Part shown: in pieces, positions 19,414 to 29,436 of the stretch
Layout of the letters: every line of letters begins with the position of its first letter
Position numbering within the stretch: position 1 is the first letter of the stretch
From: Bacteroidales bacterium
GTDB taxonomy: Bacteria > Bacteroidota > Bacteroidia > Bacteroidales > FEN-979
DNA length: 64,000 nucleotides
Reading direction: 5' to 3'
Assembly (NCBI GenBank): GCA_025355465.1
Contig: JANXZO010000046.1
Location: 1-64,000, forward strand
Position numbers and translations under genes: made by a program
The notes under the pieces: generated by a model
Seen by the model: the letters and a program-made list of their open reading frames with translations, nothing else
Database searches by the model: none
What the model was told of the DNA's origin: nothing

Positions 19414-20961
19414 ATGGTAAAACTGACGATTGATCACATCCCCGTTGAAGTTCCTGAAGGCACCACCCTGATGGAGGCTGCCGCACAACTGGGTATTCAG
19501 GTCCCGTCGATGTGTTACCTGCCGGGTCACCATTGTCACCCCTCCTGTATGGTTTGTCTGGTGAAAGACGTAGCCACTAACCGGCTGGTCACTTCCTGTG
19601 CCTACCCGGCTACGGAAGGAATGAATATCATCACCCACTCACCGGAAGTGCGTGAAGCCCGTCGCAAAGCGCTGGAACTCCTCCTCAGCGACCATGTAGG
19701 CGACTGCGAAGCCCCATGCCGTCTCTCCTGCCCGGCCGGTATGAACATTCCGCTGATGAACCGGCTGATCGCCGATGGAAGGTTTGATGAAGCGCTTGTC
19801 GTTGTACGCGAAGAGATCGCCCTGCCGCTGATCCTTGGCTATATCTGTCCGGCTCCCTGCGAAAAGGCCTGCCGTCGCAAACCGCTGGAGGGCGCCGTAT
19901 CCATCTGTCTGCTGAAAAGGATCACGGCGCAGGATGAAAAAAGACGAAATGAAGAGACGGGAATCCATCGCGTGATGAATGGCAAGAAGGTAGCCGTGAT
20001 CGGTACCGGGCCTGCCGGACTGTCGGCTGCTTTCTACCTGCTCAGATCGGGCCACGAGGTGGTGCTCTTCGACAAAAATGAACTCCCCGGAGGTATGCTC
20101 CGGTACAGCATCCCCGAAGAGAAACTCCCCCGTACTGCGCTGGATGCCGAGATCGCTGTGATCCGCGGGATGGGAGCTGTCTTCAGGATGAACAACCAGA
20201 TTACGCAGGAAATTTTAGAAGCGGAGGCAGAAGGGCATTTTGATGCGGTGATCCTGGCTACCGGGAGCGCCTCTCAGCAAGAATCACTTAAAAGCATGGT
20301 CGGCCTGCCTGCGGTTTTCGCCTGCGGAAACATTCTCCGCGACCAGCCATTGGCTGTACGTTCGGCGGCCCAGGGCAGGATGGCTGCGTGGGAGGCTGAG
20401 ACCTATCTGCAGACCCGGCATTTCAAACTGCACCCACCAAATTTCAATTCGGCGTTTGGAGTACTGAGAGAAAGTGAACTCGGAGAGTATATAAAAGAGA
20501 GTCTCCCTGGTGCAAGAACCTCGCCAGTTGCAGGTTATACTGGTGGTTTCACCCCGGCCGAAGCGATCCTGGAGGCACGCCGTTGCATGCATTGCGACTG
20601 CCGCAAACCGGTTACCTGCAAACTCCGTATCTACGCTGCCGAATACCAGGCAAACCGCAAACGGTACGCAGCTTCTGAACGGAAACAGCTGACCAGAAAT
20701 TTTCAACACGACCTCGTTGTTTATGAATCCGAAAAGTGCATACGCTGCGGCCTCTGTGTTGAGATCACCCGGCGCGAAGGGGAGGCGCTGGGTCTTACGT
20801 ATGTGGGCCGGGGATTTGATGTGAGAATCGTGGTCCCATTTAATGAAACGATGACCAATGCCCTGTTAAAGACTGCCCGGCGCTGTGCGGAGGCTTGTCC
20901 GACGGGGGCACTGGCCGATAAGAGTGACAGGGTCACAGCGAAAGAGGGCAAGAGGGATTGA
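19414..20961 (+). CDS. NuoG-N/GltD-like iron-sulfur flavoprotein
   Basis: [2Fe-2S] domain (HHCHPSCMVCLV), GltD-type Cys region (DCEAPCRLSCPAGMNIP...ICPAPCEKACRR), FAD site VAVIGTGPAGLSAAFYLLRSGHEVVLFD, C-terminal NuoG-like CIRCGLCVE...CAEACPTGALADK. Confidence 0.85.
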   Translation: MVKLTIDHIPVEVPEGTTLMEAAAQLGIQVPSMCYLPGHHCHPSCMVCLVKDVATNRLVTSCAYPATEGMNIITHSPEVREARRKALELLLSDHVGDCEAPCRLSCPAGMNIPLMNRLIADGRFDEALVVVREEIALPLILGYICPAPCEKACRRKPLEGAVSICLLKRITAQDEKRRNEETGIHRVMNGKKVAVIGTGPAGLSAAFYLLRSGHEVVLFDKNELPGGMLRYSIPEEKLPRTALDAEIAVIRGMGAVFRMNNQITQEILEAEAEGHFDAVILATGSASQQESLKSMVGLPAVFACGNILRDQPLAVRSAAQGRMAAWEAETYLQTRHFKLHPPNFNSAFGVLRESELGEYIKESLPGARTSPVAGYTGGFTPAEAILEARRCMHCDCRKPVTCKLRIYAAEYQANRKRYAASERKQLTRNFQHDLVVYESEKCIRCGLCVEITRREGEALGLTYVGRGFDVRIVVPFNETMTNALLKTARRCAEACPTGALADKSDRVTAKEGKRD

Positions 20962-21042
20962 GGGTGTGAGGGAAAGAGTAAATATTTTACCATTTTACAT
21001 TTGACTGAATACATAAAAATACATGAATCTAAAAAATCCGAT

Positions 21043-22161
21043 GTGAAAAGGATATTGTTTTTAACATTGATTTTTTTGATTGCGGTTGGTTCTGCCTTTA
21101 CCCAGCCGATTAGCGCCTCCTGCTGGCCTCAGTTTCGCGGAGATCCGCAGCTCTCGGGGAGTTCGCCGGCGGCAGTGAAACCTCCATACCGGTTGCTCTG
21201 GACCTTCAAGGCGGGTGATGCGATCAAATCGTCGCCGGTGATCAGCGATGGTGTGATCTATTTCGGTTGTGATGATGGATTCATTTACGCGCTGGGTTCC
21301 GGCGGTGAAGTGAAGTGGAAATTCAATGCGGGCACTTCCATCGAAGCAGCACCGCTGCTGCTGAAACATACGGTTTTTGTCGGGTCAACGGAGGGGGTGT
21401 TGTTCGCCATTGATGCAGCCACCGGAGCATTGAGATGGAAATATGTAACCGACGGACAGATCTCCGGTTCACCGAACTGGGTAGCCGGCCCGGATAAACG
21501 GCAGGCGCGAATTCTTACCGGTAGTTATGATTTCAATCTGCATTGTGTGGAGGCTGAAACCGGCACGGGCCTTTGGAAATTTGAATCGGGGAACTATATC
21601 AACGGATCACCCGCCTTGTTTGGCAAACTGGCCATCTTTGGCGGATGCGACGGTTTCCTGCATATGGTCAATACGGAGAACGGAAAACCGGTAAGCCAGA
21701 TCGATGTCGGAACCTATGTTCCCGCTTCAGCCGCGATATCAGGAAACAAAGCATATTTCGGAAATTACGACGGAGCGTTTTTCTGCGTGGATATCCGGGC
21801 GCAGAAAACGCTTTGGAAAACCGAAGGCGGAGGCCCTTTTCTGGCTTCGCCGGCAGTAGCCAAAGGCAAGGTGATCAGCGGGGCACAGAACAAATATCTT
21901 TATTGCTTCAATGCTGAAAATGGAGTGCTCCTCTGGAAATTCAAAGCCCTGGGCAAGGTGGACGCTTCGCCTGTGGTTGCCGGAAACCTGGTTGTAGCCG
22001 CCTCTGGCGACGGCCGGCTGCATGTGCTGGAGATCGGAACGGGTAACGAGATCTGGAGTTATGAAACCGGCAGCGCCATATTTACCACCCCGGCCGTGAC
22101 TTCAAAAATGATCGTTGTGGGGGCCGCCGACGGCACCCTTTACGCTTTCGGGCCAAAATAA
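21043..22161 (+). CDS. PQQ-like beta-propeller protein, secreted
   Basis: Hydrophobic leader; CWPQFRGDPQLSGSSPAAVKPPYRLLWTFKAGDAIKSSPVI; regular blades. GTG at 21043 preferred over the TTG at 21001. Confidence 0.85.
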   Translation: MKRILFLTLIFLIAVGSAFTQPISASCWPQFRGDPQLSGSSPAAVKPPYRLLWTFKAGDAIKSSPVISDGVIYFGCDDGFIYALGSGGEVKWKFNAGTSIEAAPLLLKHTVFVGSTEGVLFAIDAATGALRWKYVTDGQISGSPNWVAGPDKRQARILTGSYDFNLHCVEAETGTGLWKFESGNYINGSPALFGKLAIFGGCDGFLHMVNTENGKPVSQIDVGTYVPASAAISGNKAYFGNYDGAFFCVDIRAQKTLWKTEGGGPFLASPAVAKGKVISGAQNKYLYCFNAENGVLLWKFKALGKVDASPVVAGNLVVAASGDGRLHVLEIGTGNEIWSYETGSAIFTTPAVTSKMIVVGAADGTLYAFGPK

Positions 22162-23457
22162 ATGAAGATGAAAATTGTCAATATTGTTCCGGGATTCGGC
22201 GGGACCTTTTATTGTGGAAACTGCCTTCGCGACAGCGCCTACGTGGCATCCCTCCGCGAGGCCGGACACGATGCCGTAACCCTCCCGATGTACCTCCCGC
22301 TTACGATGCTCCACGAGCCGGGAGAGCAGGAGGTTCCGGTGTTTTACGGCGCCGTGGGGATCTATCTGCGGCAGTTTCCGGTGTTAAGAAATATGCCGGG
22401 ATGGCTGGAACAACTTGTCAACAGCCGTCCCATGCTCAAATATGCCGCAAAAAAGGCCGGCTCCACGCGCGCCCACGGGATGGAGAAACTGACCGAATCG
22501 ATGCTCCTGGGAAGCGAAGGACTTCAGCATCACGAACTTCAGCAGCTTGTCGATTTCCTGAAATACAACCTGAAACCCGATGTGGTTCACTTTTCAAATG
22601 CCCTCCTTCTCGGAATGGCACGTCAGATCCGCGAAGAGGTGGGAGTGCCCGTCGTGTTCTCGCTGCAGGATGAAGATGTATGGGTGGATGCCATGGATAT
22701 AAGCTACCGGGAAAAGATCTGGAAAATGATGTCTGATAAGGTGGCCGATGTGGATGCCTTTATTGCCGTGAGCGAATGGTTTGCACGGGAGATGCAGCAC
22801 CGGATGAAGATCCCCGACGAAAAGCTGCATGTGGTCCACATCGGTGTGAACCCCGGTAAATATAAGATCCGGAAGCCGCAGAACAATCCGCTTGCCGTCG
22901 GCTACCTCTCGAGGATCAACCAAGAGAACGGGTTTGAGGTGCTGGTTGATGCCTTCATCCTGCTGAAAACGGATCCCCGGTTCAAAGAATTAAAACTTCG
23001 TGCCACCGGAGGTATGACAGCCGACGACAAACCATTCCTGCGAAGGCAGATTGCAAAACTGGAAACGGCCGGTATCTCAGGCGACCTTGAGGTTCTTTAT
23101 GACTATGAAAATGTGGATCCGGATGATTTCTTCGCTTCCGTCTCGCTGATCTCGGTACCGGTTTTGAAGGGCGAAGCTTTCGGACTTTACCAGGCAGAGG
23201 CACTGGCGTCGGGCATCCCCCTCGTTCAGCCCGCCCTCGGAGCCTTTCCCGAGATCATCAGCACCTCAGGCGGCGGCGTGATCTATCAGCCCAATACCGC
23301 AAAGGCGCTGGCAGAAAAACTGGCAGAAGTGCTGGCGGATTACCCCGGGTTGGAAGCAATGGGAGCCAGGGGCCGGAAATCCGTTGAGGAGCATTTCGAC
23401 TGCCGGAAGATGACTGCGAAGATGGTGGAGATCTATCAGATGGTGAGAACGAGATAA
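22162..23457 (+). CDS. Family 4-like glycosyltransferase
   Basis: KIVNIVPGFGGTFYCGNCLRDSAYVASLREAGHDAV; C-terminal EAFGLYQAEALASGIPLVQPALGAFPEII nucleotide-sugar site. Confidence 0.85.
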   Translation: MKMKIVNIVPGFGGTFYCGNCLRDSAYVASLREAGHDAVTLPMYLPLTMLHEPGEQEVPVFYGAVGIYLRQFPVLRNMPGWLEQLVNSRPMLKYAAKKAGSTRAHGMEKLTESMLLGSEGLQHHELQQLVDFLKYNLKPDVVHFSNALLLGMARQIREEVGVPVVFSLQDEDVWVDAMDISYREKIWKMMSDKVADVDAFIAVSEWFAREMQHRMKIPDEKLHVVHIGVNPGKYKIRKPQNNPLAVGYLSRINQENGFEVLVDAFILLKTDPRFKELKLRATGGMTADDKPFLRRQIAKLETAGISGDLEVLYDYENVDPDDFFASVSLISVPVLKGEAFGLYQAEALASGIPLVQPALGAFPEIISTSGGGVIYQPNTAKALAEKLAEVLADYPGLEAMGARGRKSVEEHFDCRKMTAKMVEIYQMVRTR

Positions 23458-23476
23458 GAAGTTAAAATGAGATGTT

Positions 23477-24178
23477 ATGCTGGCGGAACTTAAAGATATT
23501 TACAAAAGCTACGAAACAAACTCACGGTTGCAGGGGGAGGACCGGCAGCGGAGCCTCGTTCTCGATGGGTTGTCGCTGCAGATTCCGGTTGCCGGATCCA
23601 TCGCCATTGTGGGGCCTTCGGGTTCGGGAAAAAGTACTTTGCTGAATATTCTGGGAACACTCGACCGGCCCACATCGGGAGCTGTGATCCTTAACGGAAA
23701 AAATATCTCAGATCTGGCAGAGGATGAACTCCCGACAATCCGGAACTCCTTTATCGGATTCGTTTTCCAGCTGCACCACCTGCTTCCCCAGCTCACTTTG
23801 CTGGAAAATGTTCTGCTTCCGGTGTTGCCGCAAAACAATAAACTGGTGATGAAGCAGGCAACGGAACGGGCTATCGGACTGCTCGAAAGGGTCGGACTGA
23901 AGGAGCATCTGACCAGGCATCCTTACCAGCTTTCGGTTGGTGAGTGTCAGCGGACGGCGCTCGTTCGGGCGCTGATCAACCGTCCGAAATTGTTGCTGGC
24001 CGACGAGCCAACCGGGTCGCTGGATGCAAATAACGCCACACTGCTCGGGGAACTTATGTCAAGCCTGGGAAAAGAGCAGGAATCTGCGGTGGTTGTGGTA
24101 ACACACGCTTCGGAGCTGGCTGCAAGGATGGACGAAACCTACCGGCTGACCGGTGGAAAACTAAACCGTATCCCCTGA
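23477..24178 (+). CDS. ABC transporter ATP-binding protein (MacB/LolD-like)
   Basis: GPSGSGKSTLLNILGTLDRPTSG Walker A; LSVGECQRTALVRALINRPKLLLADEPTGSLD. Confidence 0.9.
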   Translation: MLAELKDIYKSYETNSRLQGEDRQRSLVLDGLSLQIPVAGSIAIVGPSGSGKSTLLNILGTLDRPTSGAVILNGKNISDLAEDELPTIRNSFIGFVFQLHHLLPQLTLLENVLLPVLPQNNKLVMKQATERAIGLLERVGLKEHLTRHPYQLSVGECQRTALVRALINRPKLLLADEPTGSLDANNATLLGELMSSLGKEQESAVVVVTHASELAARMDETYRLTGGKLNRIP

Positions 24179-24179
24179 G

Positions 24180-27100
24180 ATGAATTACTGGCGGCTGATC
24201 TCCCGGAATCTTGCATACTACCGCCGGCCATACCTTGCGGTGCTGGCTGGCGTGGTTGTAAGTACAGCCGTTCTTACAGGAGCGCTCATGGTAGGCGATT
24301 CGGTTCGTTACAGTCTGGAAAGGATGACCGATCAGCGGCTTGGAAAAACACGGGTTGCCGTAGTCCCCGGAGAACGGCTTTTCCGGCAGATGCTAGCGGC
24401 GGATATTTCCCGGAACGCCGGCGTCATCGCGGTGCCCATCCTGAAAACCAATGGCATCGCCGTATGTGAAGAAAAAGGTACCCGGATCAACCGAGTTGAG
24501 ATCATCGGGGTGAGTGACCCGTTCAAAGAATTATGGGAGGAGCGTATCCTCATCCCGGGTGAAAATGAGGTGGTACTCAGCCAAAATGCAGCTGCCCGGT
24601 TGATGGTCTCTGTAAATGATGAGGTCCTGATACGGATAACCCCAGTTGAAAAGGCATCTCCCAATGCTCCTTTTGTTCCCGACCGGGCCGACCCGGTGGC
24701 CTTACGTTTGAGGGTAATTGCCATCGCCGGCGACGATAATGGTGGCAGGTTCAGTTTAAAAAGCGAGCAGTCCGCACCCCTCAATTTTTTCGTAAACCTT
24801 CACCAGCTTTCAGCCCGGCTCAAACTTGCCGGTATGGCAAACGCAATATTGGCGACAGGCAACAACGAAGGAACACTGACCCCGGCAGAACTCGACAGCC
24901 TGACCGGCCAGAATTGGCAGATGGCAGATGCCGGCCTGAAGATCAGTGCGCTTGATCAGCCGGATACCTGGGATGTCACTTCCGGCCGGATCTTCCTCAG
25001 CCCGGAACAGTCGCGGGCCATCGCCGCGGCCATTCCCAATGCCACTCAGGTTCTCACCTACATGGTGAATTCCATCTCCGATGGAGTGCTCTCAACGCCT
25101 TACTCCTTTGTAACAGCAGCCGATTCATCCATGCTTCACCTCCAGCCGGGTCCCCGTGAGATCCTTATCAACCGCTGGCTGGCCGGGGACCTGGATGCGG
25201 TTCCCGGAGATATGGTTAATCTAACCTATTGGGTGATGGGGCCAATGCGTTCTTTGAAGGAGGAGAGCGCCAGGTTTTTCGTCAAGGCCATCGTGCCGGT
25301 TGATGCGGTTTCGTCAGGCCGAAGGCTGATGCCCGATTTCCCGGGAATGTCGGGGGCCGGAAACTGCCGCGACTGGGAAACCGGCTCCCCGGTGGATCTC
25401 TCCCGGATCCGCAAACAGGATGAAGATTACTGGAAAGATTACAGAGGAACCCCCAAGGCGTTCATCAGCCTGAACACAGGACAAAAACTCTGGGCCAATG
25501 CTTTCGGAAATGTCACAGCCTTCAGGTTCAGGGCTGCCGGAACAGAATTGCCGAAGCTGAGCCGGGCGGTAATGCATCAGCTTCATCCGCTGCAAAACGG
25601 ATTGGTATTCCGGCCGGTTTACGAGGAGGGGAGAGCGGCCGCAGGTCATCCCACCGACTTCGGACAGCTTTTTCTCGGACTTAGTTTTTTCATCCTTGCT
25701 GCTGCCCTGCTCCTCACAGCCCTGCTCTTTTCGCTGCATATCTCCGGCCGCATTTCCGAAGCCGGGGTTCTGGCAGCTACCGGTTTCAGCCGGTCGCTCA
25801 TATACCGCCTGCTGATGGGGGAAGCACTCCTTGTGGCGCTGGCCGGAACCATTCTGGGAGCCTTGTCCGGGATCCCCTGCAATGCCCTTTTGCTGGCCGG
25901 GCTGAACACCCTCTGGTCAGGTGCCGTGCAGACCTCCTCGCTGGTGGCCTGTATCCGCATGCCGACACTTGTTACAGGCGCCCTGGCCGGACTCATCACG
26001 GCCATCCTTGTGATGATGCTTGCCCTTCGGCGGAAACTAAGGTTGCCAATTGCCTTGCTTGTTAAAGGGGCCCACCAACCGTCCCGGAAAACGGGTCTTC
26101 ACCGGCCGCGCAACATCGCAGCCGTTGCCCTCCTGGCGCTGGGAACTTTCGCTGTTGTGGTTACAGGGGCCAACCGGAAGGGTGAGAACAGCGAAACCGG
26201 CAGGAGTTCGGGAACAGGCGGTTTCCTGCTCTGGGCCGAATCCACCCTTCCCGTGCTGAAAGATCTGAATTCCGTTGAGGGGAAGAAGAGCCTCTCACTG
26301 GAGGATGAACCGGTCCTGAAGGGGGTCACCTTTATTCCGCTGCAGCGGCTGGAGGGTGATGATGCCAGCTGTCTCAACCTCAACAGGGTGTCAGATCCGC
26401 CGCTGCTGGCTGTTCCCGCTACCCTTTTTGATTCGCTGGGTTCATTCACGTTCAATGCCCTGGCACGCGATGTCGACCCGGCTCACCCCTGGAGGACGCT
26501 GACTCAAAACGACACTCCGGTAGTCAATGGGTTTGCTGATATGACCGTCATCACGTGGGGTTTGCAGAAACAGATCGGGGATACGCTCCGGTATACTGAT
26601 GAGAGGGGAAACAAGGTGCTCGTGAGGTTGGCGGGCGGACTGGACAACTCCCTTTTCCAGGGTAATGTCCTGATCTCCGATGTCCGGTTCCGTCAGCTCT
26701 TCCCTTCCGTGGCCGGGTCGCGGTTGATGCTGGTGGAAGGACCTGCACCGAAACGTGATTCCATCGCTTCAAGACTCGAAGCGCTCCTGCGCGATTACGG
26801 GATGCTGGCCGTTCCTGCGGCAGAAAAGCTGGCATCGTTCAACGCGGTAGAAAATACTTATCTCACCGTCTTTATGATGCTCGGCGGACTCGGAATGATC
26901 ATCGGTACCATCGGCCTGGGGATCATCCTCTGGCGCAATACCCGTGAACGGATGGCAGAATTTGCCCTGCTGAGGGCACTCGGACATCCGAAGCGGCGGA
27001 TTATGAGAAGGCTGGTCAGGGAATACCTGCACATCCTGATGGCCGGGACCGGGTTAGGTTTCGGCGGTGCATTGCTGGTGTTGCTCCCGAACTTTTTCAT

Positions 27101-27236
27101 TCCGGGATACCACTTTCCCTTTGTGTGGGTATCAGCCATACTCCTCCTCATCCTGGGTTCCGGTTTTGCCTGGATTTGGGCTGCAGCTGAAAAATCGATG
27201 CGGCGGGAGATTGTTACCGACTTACGCGAGGAGTAA
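24180..27236 (+). CDS. ABC transporter permease (large FtsX/MacB-like)
   Basis: N-terminal TM, large extracytoplasmic domain, clustered C-terminal TMs; 2 bp downstream of the ATPase stop. Confidence 0.85.
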   Translation: MNYWRLISRNLAYYRRPYLAVLAGVVVSTAVLTGALMVGDSVRYSLERMTDQRLGKTRVAVVPGERLFRQMLAADISRNAGVIAVPILKTNGIAVCEEKGTRINRVEIIGVSDPFKELWEERILIPGENEVVLSQNAAARLMVSVNDEVLIRITPVEKASPNAPFVPDRADPVALRLRVIAIAGDDNGGRFSLKSEQSAPLNFFVNLHQLSARLKLAGMANAILATGNNEGTLTPAELDSLTGQNWQMADAGLKISALDQPDTWDVTSGRIFLSPEQSRAIAAAIPNATQVLTYMVNSISDGVLSTPYSFVTAADSSMLHLQPGPREILINRWLAGDLDAVPGDMVNLTYWVMGPMRSLKEESARFFVKAIVPVDAVSSGRRLMPDFPGMSGAGNCRDWETGSPVDLSRIRKQDEDYWKDYRGTPKAFISLNTGQKLWANAFGNVTAFRFRAAGTELPKLSRAVMHQLHPLQNGLVFRPVYEEGRAAAGHPTDFGQLFLGLSFFILAAALLLTALLFSLHISGRISEAGVLAATGFSRSLIYRLLMGEALLVALAGTILGALSGIPCNALLLAGLNTLWSGAVQTSSLVACIRMPTLVTGALAGLITAILVMMLALRRKLRLPIALLVKGAHQPSRKTGLHRPRNIAAVALLALGTFAVVVTGANRKGENSETGRSSGTGGFLLWAESTLPVLKDLNSVEGKKSLSLEDEPVLKGVTFIPLQRLEGDDASCLNLNRVSDPPLLAVPATLFDSLGSFTFNALARDVDPAHPWRTLTQNDTPVVNGFADMTVITWGLQKQIGDTLRYTDERGNKVLVRLAGGLDNSLFQGNVLISDVRFRQLFPSVAGSRLMLVEGPAPKRDSIASRLEALLRDYGMLAVPAAEKLASFNAVENTYLTVFMMLGGLGMIIGTIGLGIILWRNTRERMAEFALLRALGHPKRRIMRRLVREYLHILMAGTGLGFGGALLVLLPNFFIPGYHFPFVWVSAILLLILGSGFAWIWAAAEKSMRREIVTDLREE

Positions 27237-27241
27237 AAAGG

Positions 27242-29323
27242 TTACTTGTTTGCGTCGGCCCTTTTCTTCTCTTCCACTTTTTTGATCACCTCGTCCTGCA
27301 GGTTTTTGGGCAGCGGGGTGTATTTGTAGAACTCCATGGAGTAGTTGGCGCGACCGCTTGAAATATTACGGAGCTGCGTGGCATATCCGAACATCTCCAT
27401 CAGCGGAACAAACGCATTTACTTTTTGTGATCCCTTACGGTAACGGCGCATTGCTTCGATCTTGCCGCGACGGCGGTTGAGGTTGCCCACCACTTCACCG
27501 ATATATTCGTCGGGGGTGTTTACCTCAACCTTCATCATGGGTTCGAGAAGGATCGGGTCGGCTTTCATGAAACCATGTTTGAAACCGATGGAGGCGCAGG
27601 TCTGGAATGCCATGTCGGAGCTGTCGACGGGATGGAAACTGCCGTCGAGCAGAACGACTTTCACATCCACTACCGGATAACCAGCCAGGATGCCCCGTTC
27701 GAGGGTCTTCAGAATTCCCTTGTTTACCGAAGGGATATATTCGGCCGGGATGTTCCCGCCTTTGATCTTCTCGATGAATTCGTAACCGTTGCCGGAGTTG
27801 GGCTCGAGCCGCATCAGCACGTGGGCGAACTGACCCTTGCCACCGGTCTGCTTGGAGTGTTTGTAATTGGACTCCACCTCGGTGGTGATGGTTTCGCGGT
27901 ATGCCACGGAGGGTTCTCCCACGATGGCGTCGACCTTGAATTCGGTCTTGAGGCGGTCGACAATGATTTCAAGATGAAGTTCGCCCATCCCGGAGATTAC
28001 AGTCTCTTCGGTCTCCTCGTCAAATCTGACGTTAAAGGAGGGGTCTTCCATGGCCAGTTTGTGGAGTGCTTCACCAAGTTTCGTCATCTCGGCACGTTTG
28101 GCCGGATTGATCTTGAGCTCAATAACACTGGGCGGAACGTGGATCGACTCCAGCAACATACGGTGTTCGTCGGAACAAAGCGTATCGCCGGTCTTGGTCA
28201 CCTTCATCCCGATCAGTGCCACGATGTCGCCCGGACCAGCTTCGGAAATCTCCTCCCGGTCTTTGGCATGGATGCGGAAGATGCGGCCCACCCGTTCGTG
28301 CTTGCCTTTGCTGGCGTTGAATACCTGCATTCCGCTCTTCAGGGTTCCGGAGAAAATACGGGTAAATGTTTGTTGTCCTACAAAGGGGTCGTGAATAAGT
28401 TTGAAAGCCAGGGCGGAGAAGGGTTCTTTATGGGAAGGATGACAGGTATGAAGTTTCTCGGGGTTGTCGAGGTCGGTACCGGTCACGGCACCTACATCAA
28501 TAGGAGAGGGGAGGTAATCCACCACCGAATCAAGCAGCATGTGAACACCCTTGTTTTTGTAGGCGGCACCACAAAATACCGGTGTGATCAGCAGTTTGAG
28601 GGTGGCATCACGGAGTGCTTTTTGTATCAGTTCGGGCGAAACCTCTTTCTCCTCCATGAAGTGCTCCATGATCTCATCGTTGAATTCAGCCAGTTTTTCA
28701 ACCGCCCAGGCACGCGCCTCTTCAGTTTTCTGTATATAGTCTGCCGGGATGGGGATCTCAACCTGTTCCAGGTCGCGGAAGCTGTAGGCTTTTTTGTATA
28801 TGATGTCGATGATTCCTTCAAAATGCTCCTCGGCCCCGATGGGGATCTGGAATGGCACTGCGTTGGCATCCAGGTATTTGTTCATCTGGGAAACCACAGC
28901 CGGGAAGTCTGCGCCGGTCCGGTCCATCTTGTTGATGAAAGCAAAACGGGGTACACGGTAACGGTCGGCCTGGTTCCAAACGGTTTCACTCTGGGGTTCA
29001 ACACCTCCTACCGCACAGAAAACGGCAACCATCCCGTCGATGACGCGCAGAGAGCGTTCCACTTCAATGGTGAAGTCGACGTGTCCGGGGGTGTCGATAA
29101 GGTTGATCTGGTGATCTTTCCAGGCGCAGCTGATGGCGGCCGACGCGATGGTGATCCCGCGCTCCTGCTCCTGTTTCATGAAGTCCATGGTGGCAGCTCC
29201 GTCGTGCACTTCACCCATTTTTCGGTTGGTTCCCGTAAAGAAAAGAATGCGTTCCGTAACCGTGGTTTTGCCGGCGTCGATATGGGCGGCAATCCCGATA
29301 TTTCTCAATTTGTTTAATGGCAT
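27242..29323 (-). CDS. fusA: Elongation factor G
   Basis: [49 protein letters not shown]; full length. Confidence 0.95.
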   Translation of the reverse strand: MPLNKLRNIGIAAHIDAGKTTVTERILFFTGTNRKMGEVHDGAATMDFMKQEQERGITIASAAISCAWKDHQINLIDTPGHVDFTIEVERSLRVIDGMVAVFCAVGGVEPQSETVWNQADRYRVPRFAFINKMDRTGADFPAVVSQMNKYLDANAVPFQIPIGAEEHFEGIIDIIYKKAYSFRDLEQVEIPIPADYIQKTEEARAWAVEKLAEFNDEIMEHFMEEKEVSPELIQKALRDATLKLLITPVFCGAAYKNKGVHMLLDSVVDYLPSPIDVGAVTGTDLDNPEKLHTCHPSHKEPFSALAFKLIHDPFVGQQTFTRIFSGTLKSGMQVFNASKGKHERVGRIFRIHAKDREEISEAGPGDIVALIGMKVTKTGDTLCSDEHRMLLESIHVPPSVIELKINPAKRAEMTKLGEALHKLAMEDPSFNVRFDEETEETVISGMGELHLEIIVDRLKTEFKVDAIVGEPSVAYRETITTEVESNYKHSKQTGGKGQFAHVLMRLEPNSGNGYEFIEKIKGGNIPAEYIPSVNKGILKTLERGILAGYPVVDVKVVLLDGSFHPVDSSDMAFQTCASIGFKHGFMKADPILLEPMMKVEVNTPDEYIGEVVGNLNRRRGKIEAMRRYRKGSQKVNAFVPLMEMFGYATQLRNISSGRANYSMEFYKYTPLPKNLQDEVIKKVEEKKRADANK

Positions 29324-29436
29324 GATAGGTCTATTTTTGGGGGTGCAAAGGTACAATAATTTTCTGATTTACAGTACAGAGACGAATATTAAATTTGAGT
29401 TAAATCAGGTAAAGTAAGGAAGGAGGCGTGTTTGCG

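Noticed and set aside
5261-22161. Calling the propellers true PQQ-dependent alcohol dehydrogenases
   Set aside because: Only the generic blade pattern is visible. Catalytic Asp and the vicinal-Cys disulfide of quinoprotein dehydrogenases were not recognised, so they are labelled PQQ-like only.
27575-29317. 580-aa plus-strand ORF
   Set aside because: Antisense to fusA for its full length; the fusA reading is an unmistakable EF-G, and the antisense ORF has no recognisable domain.
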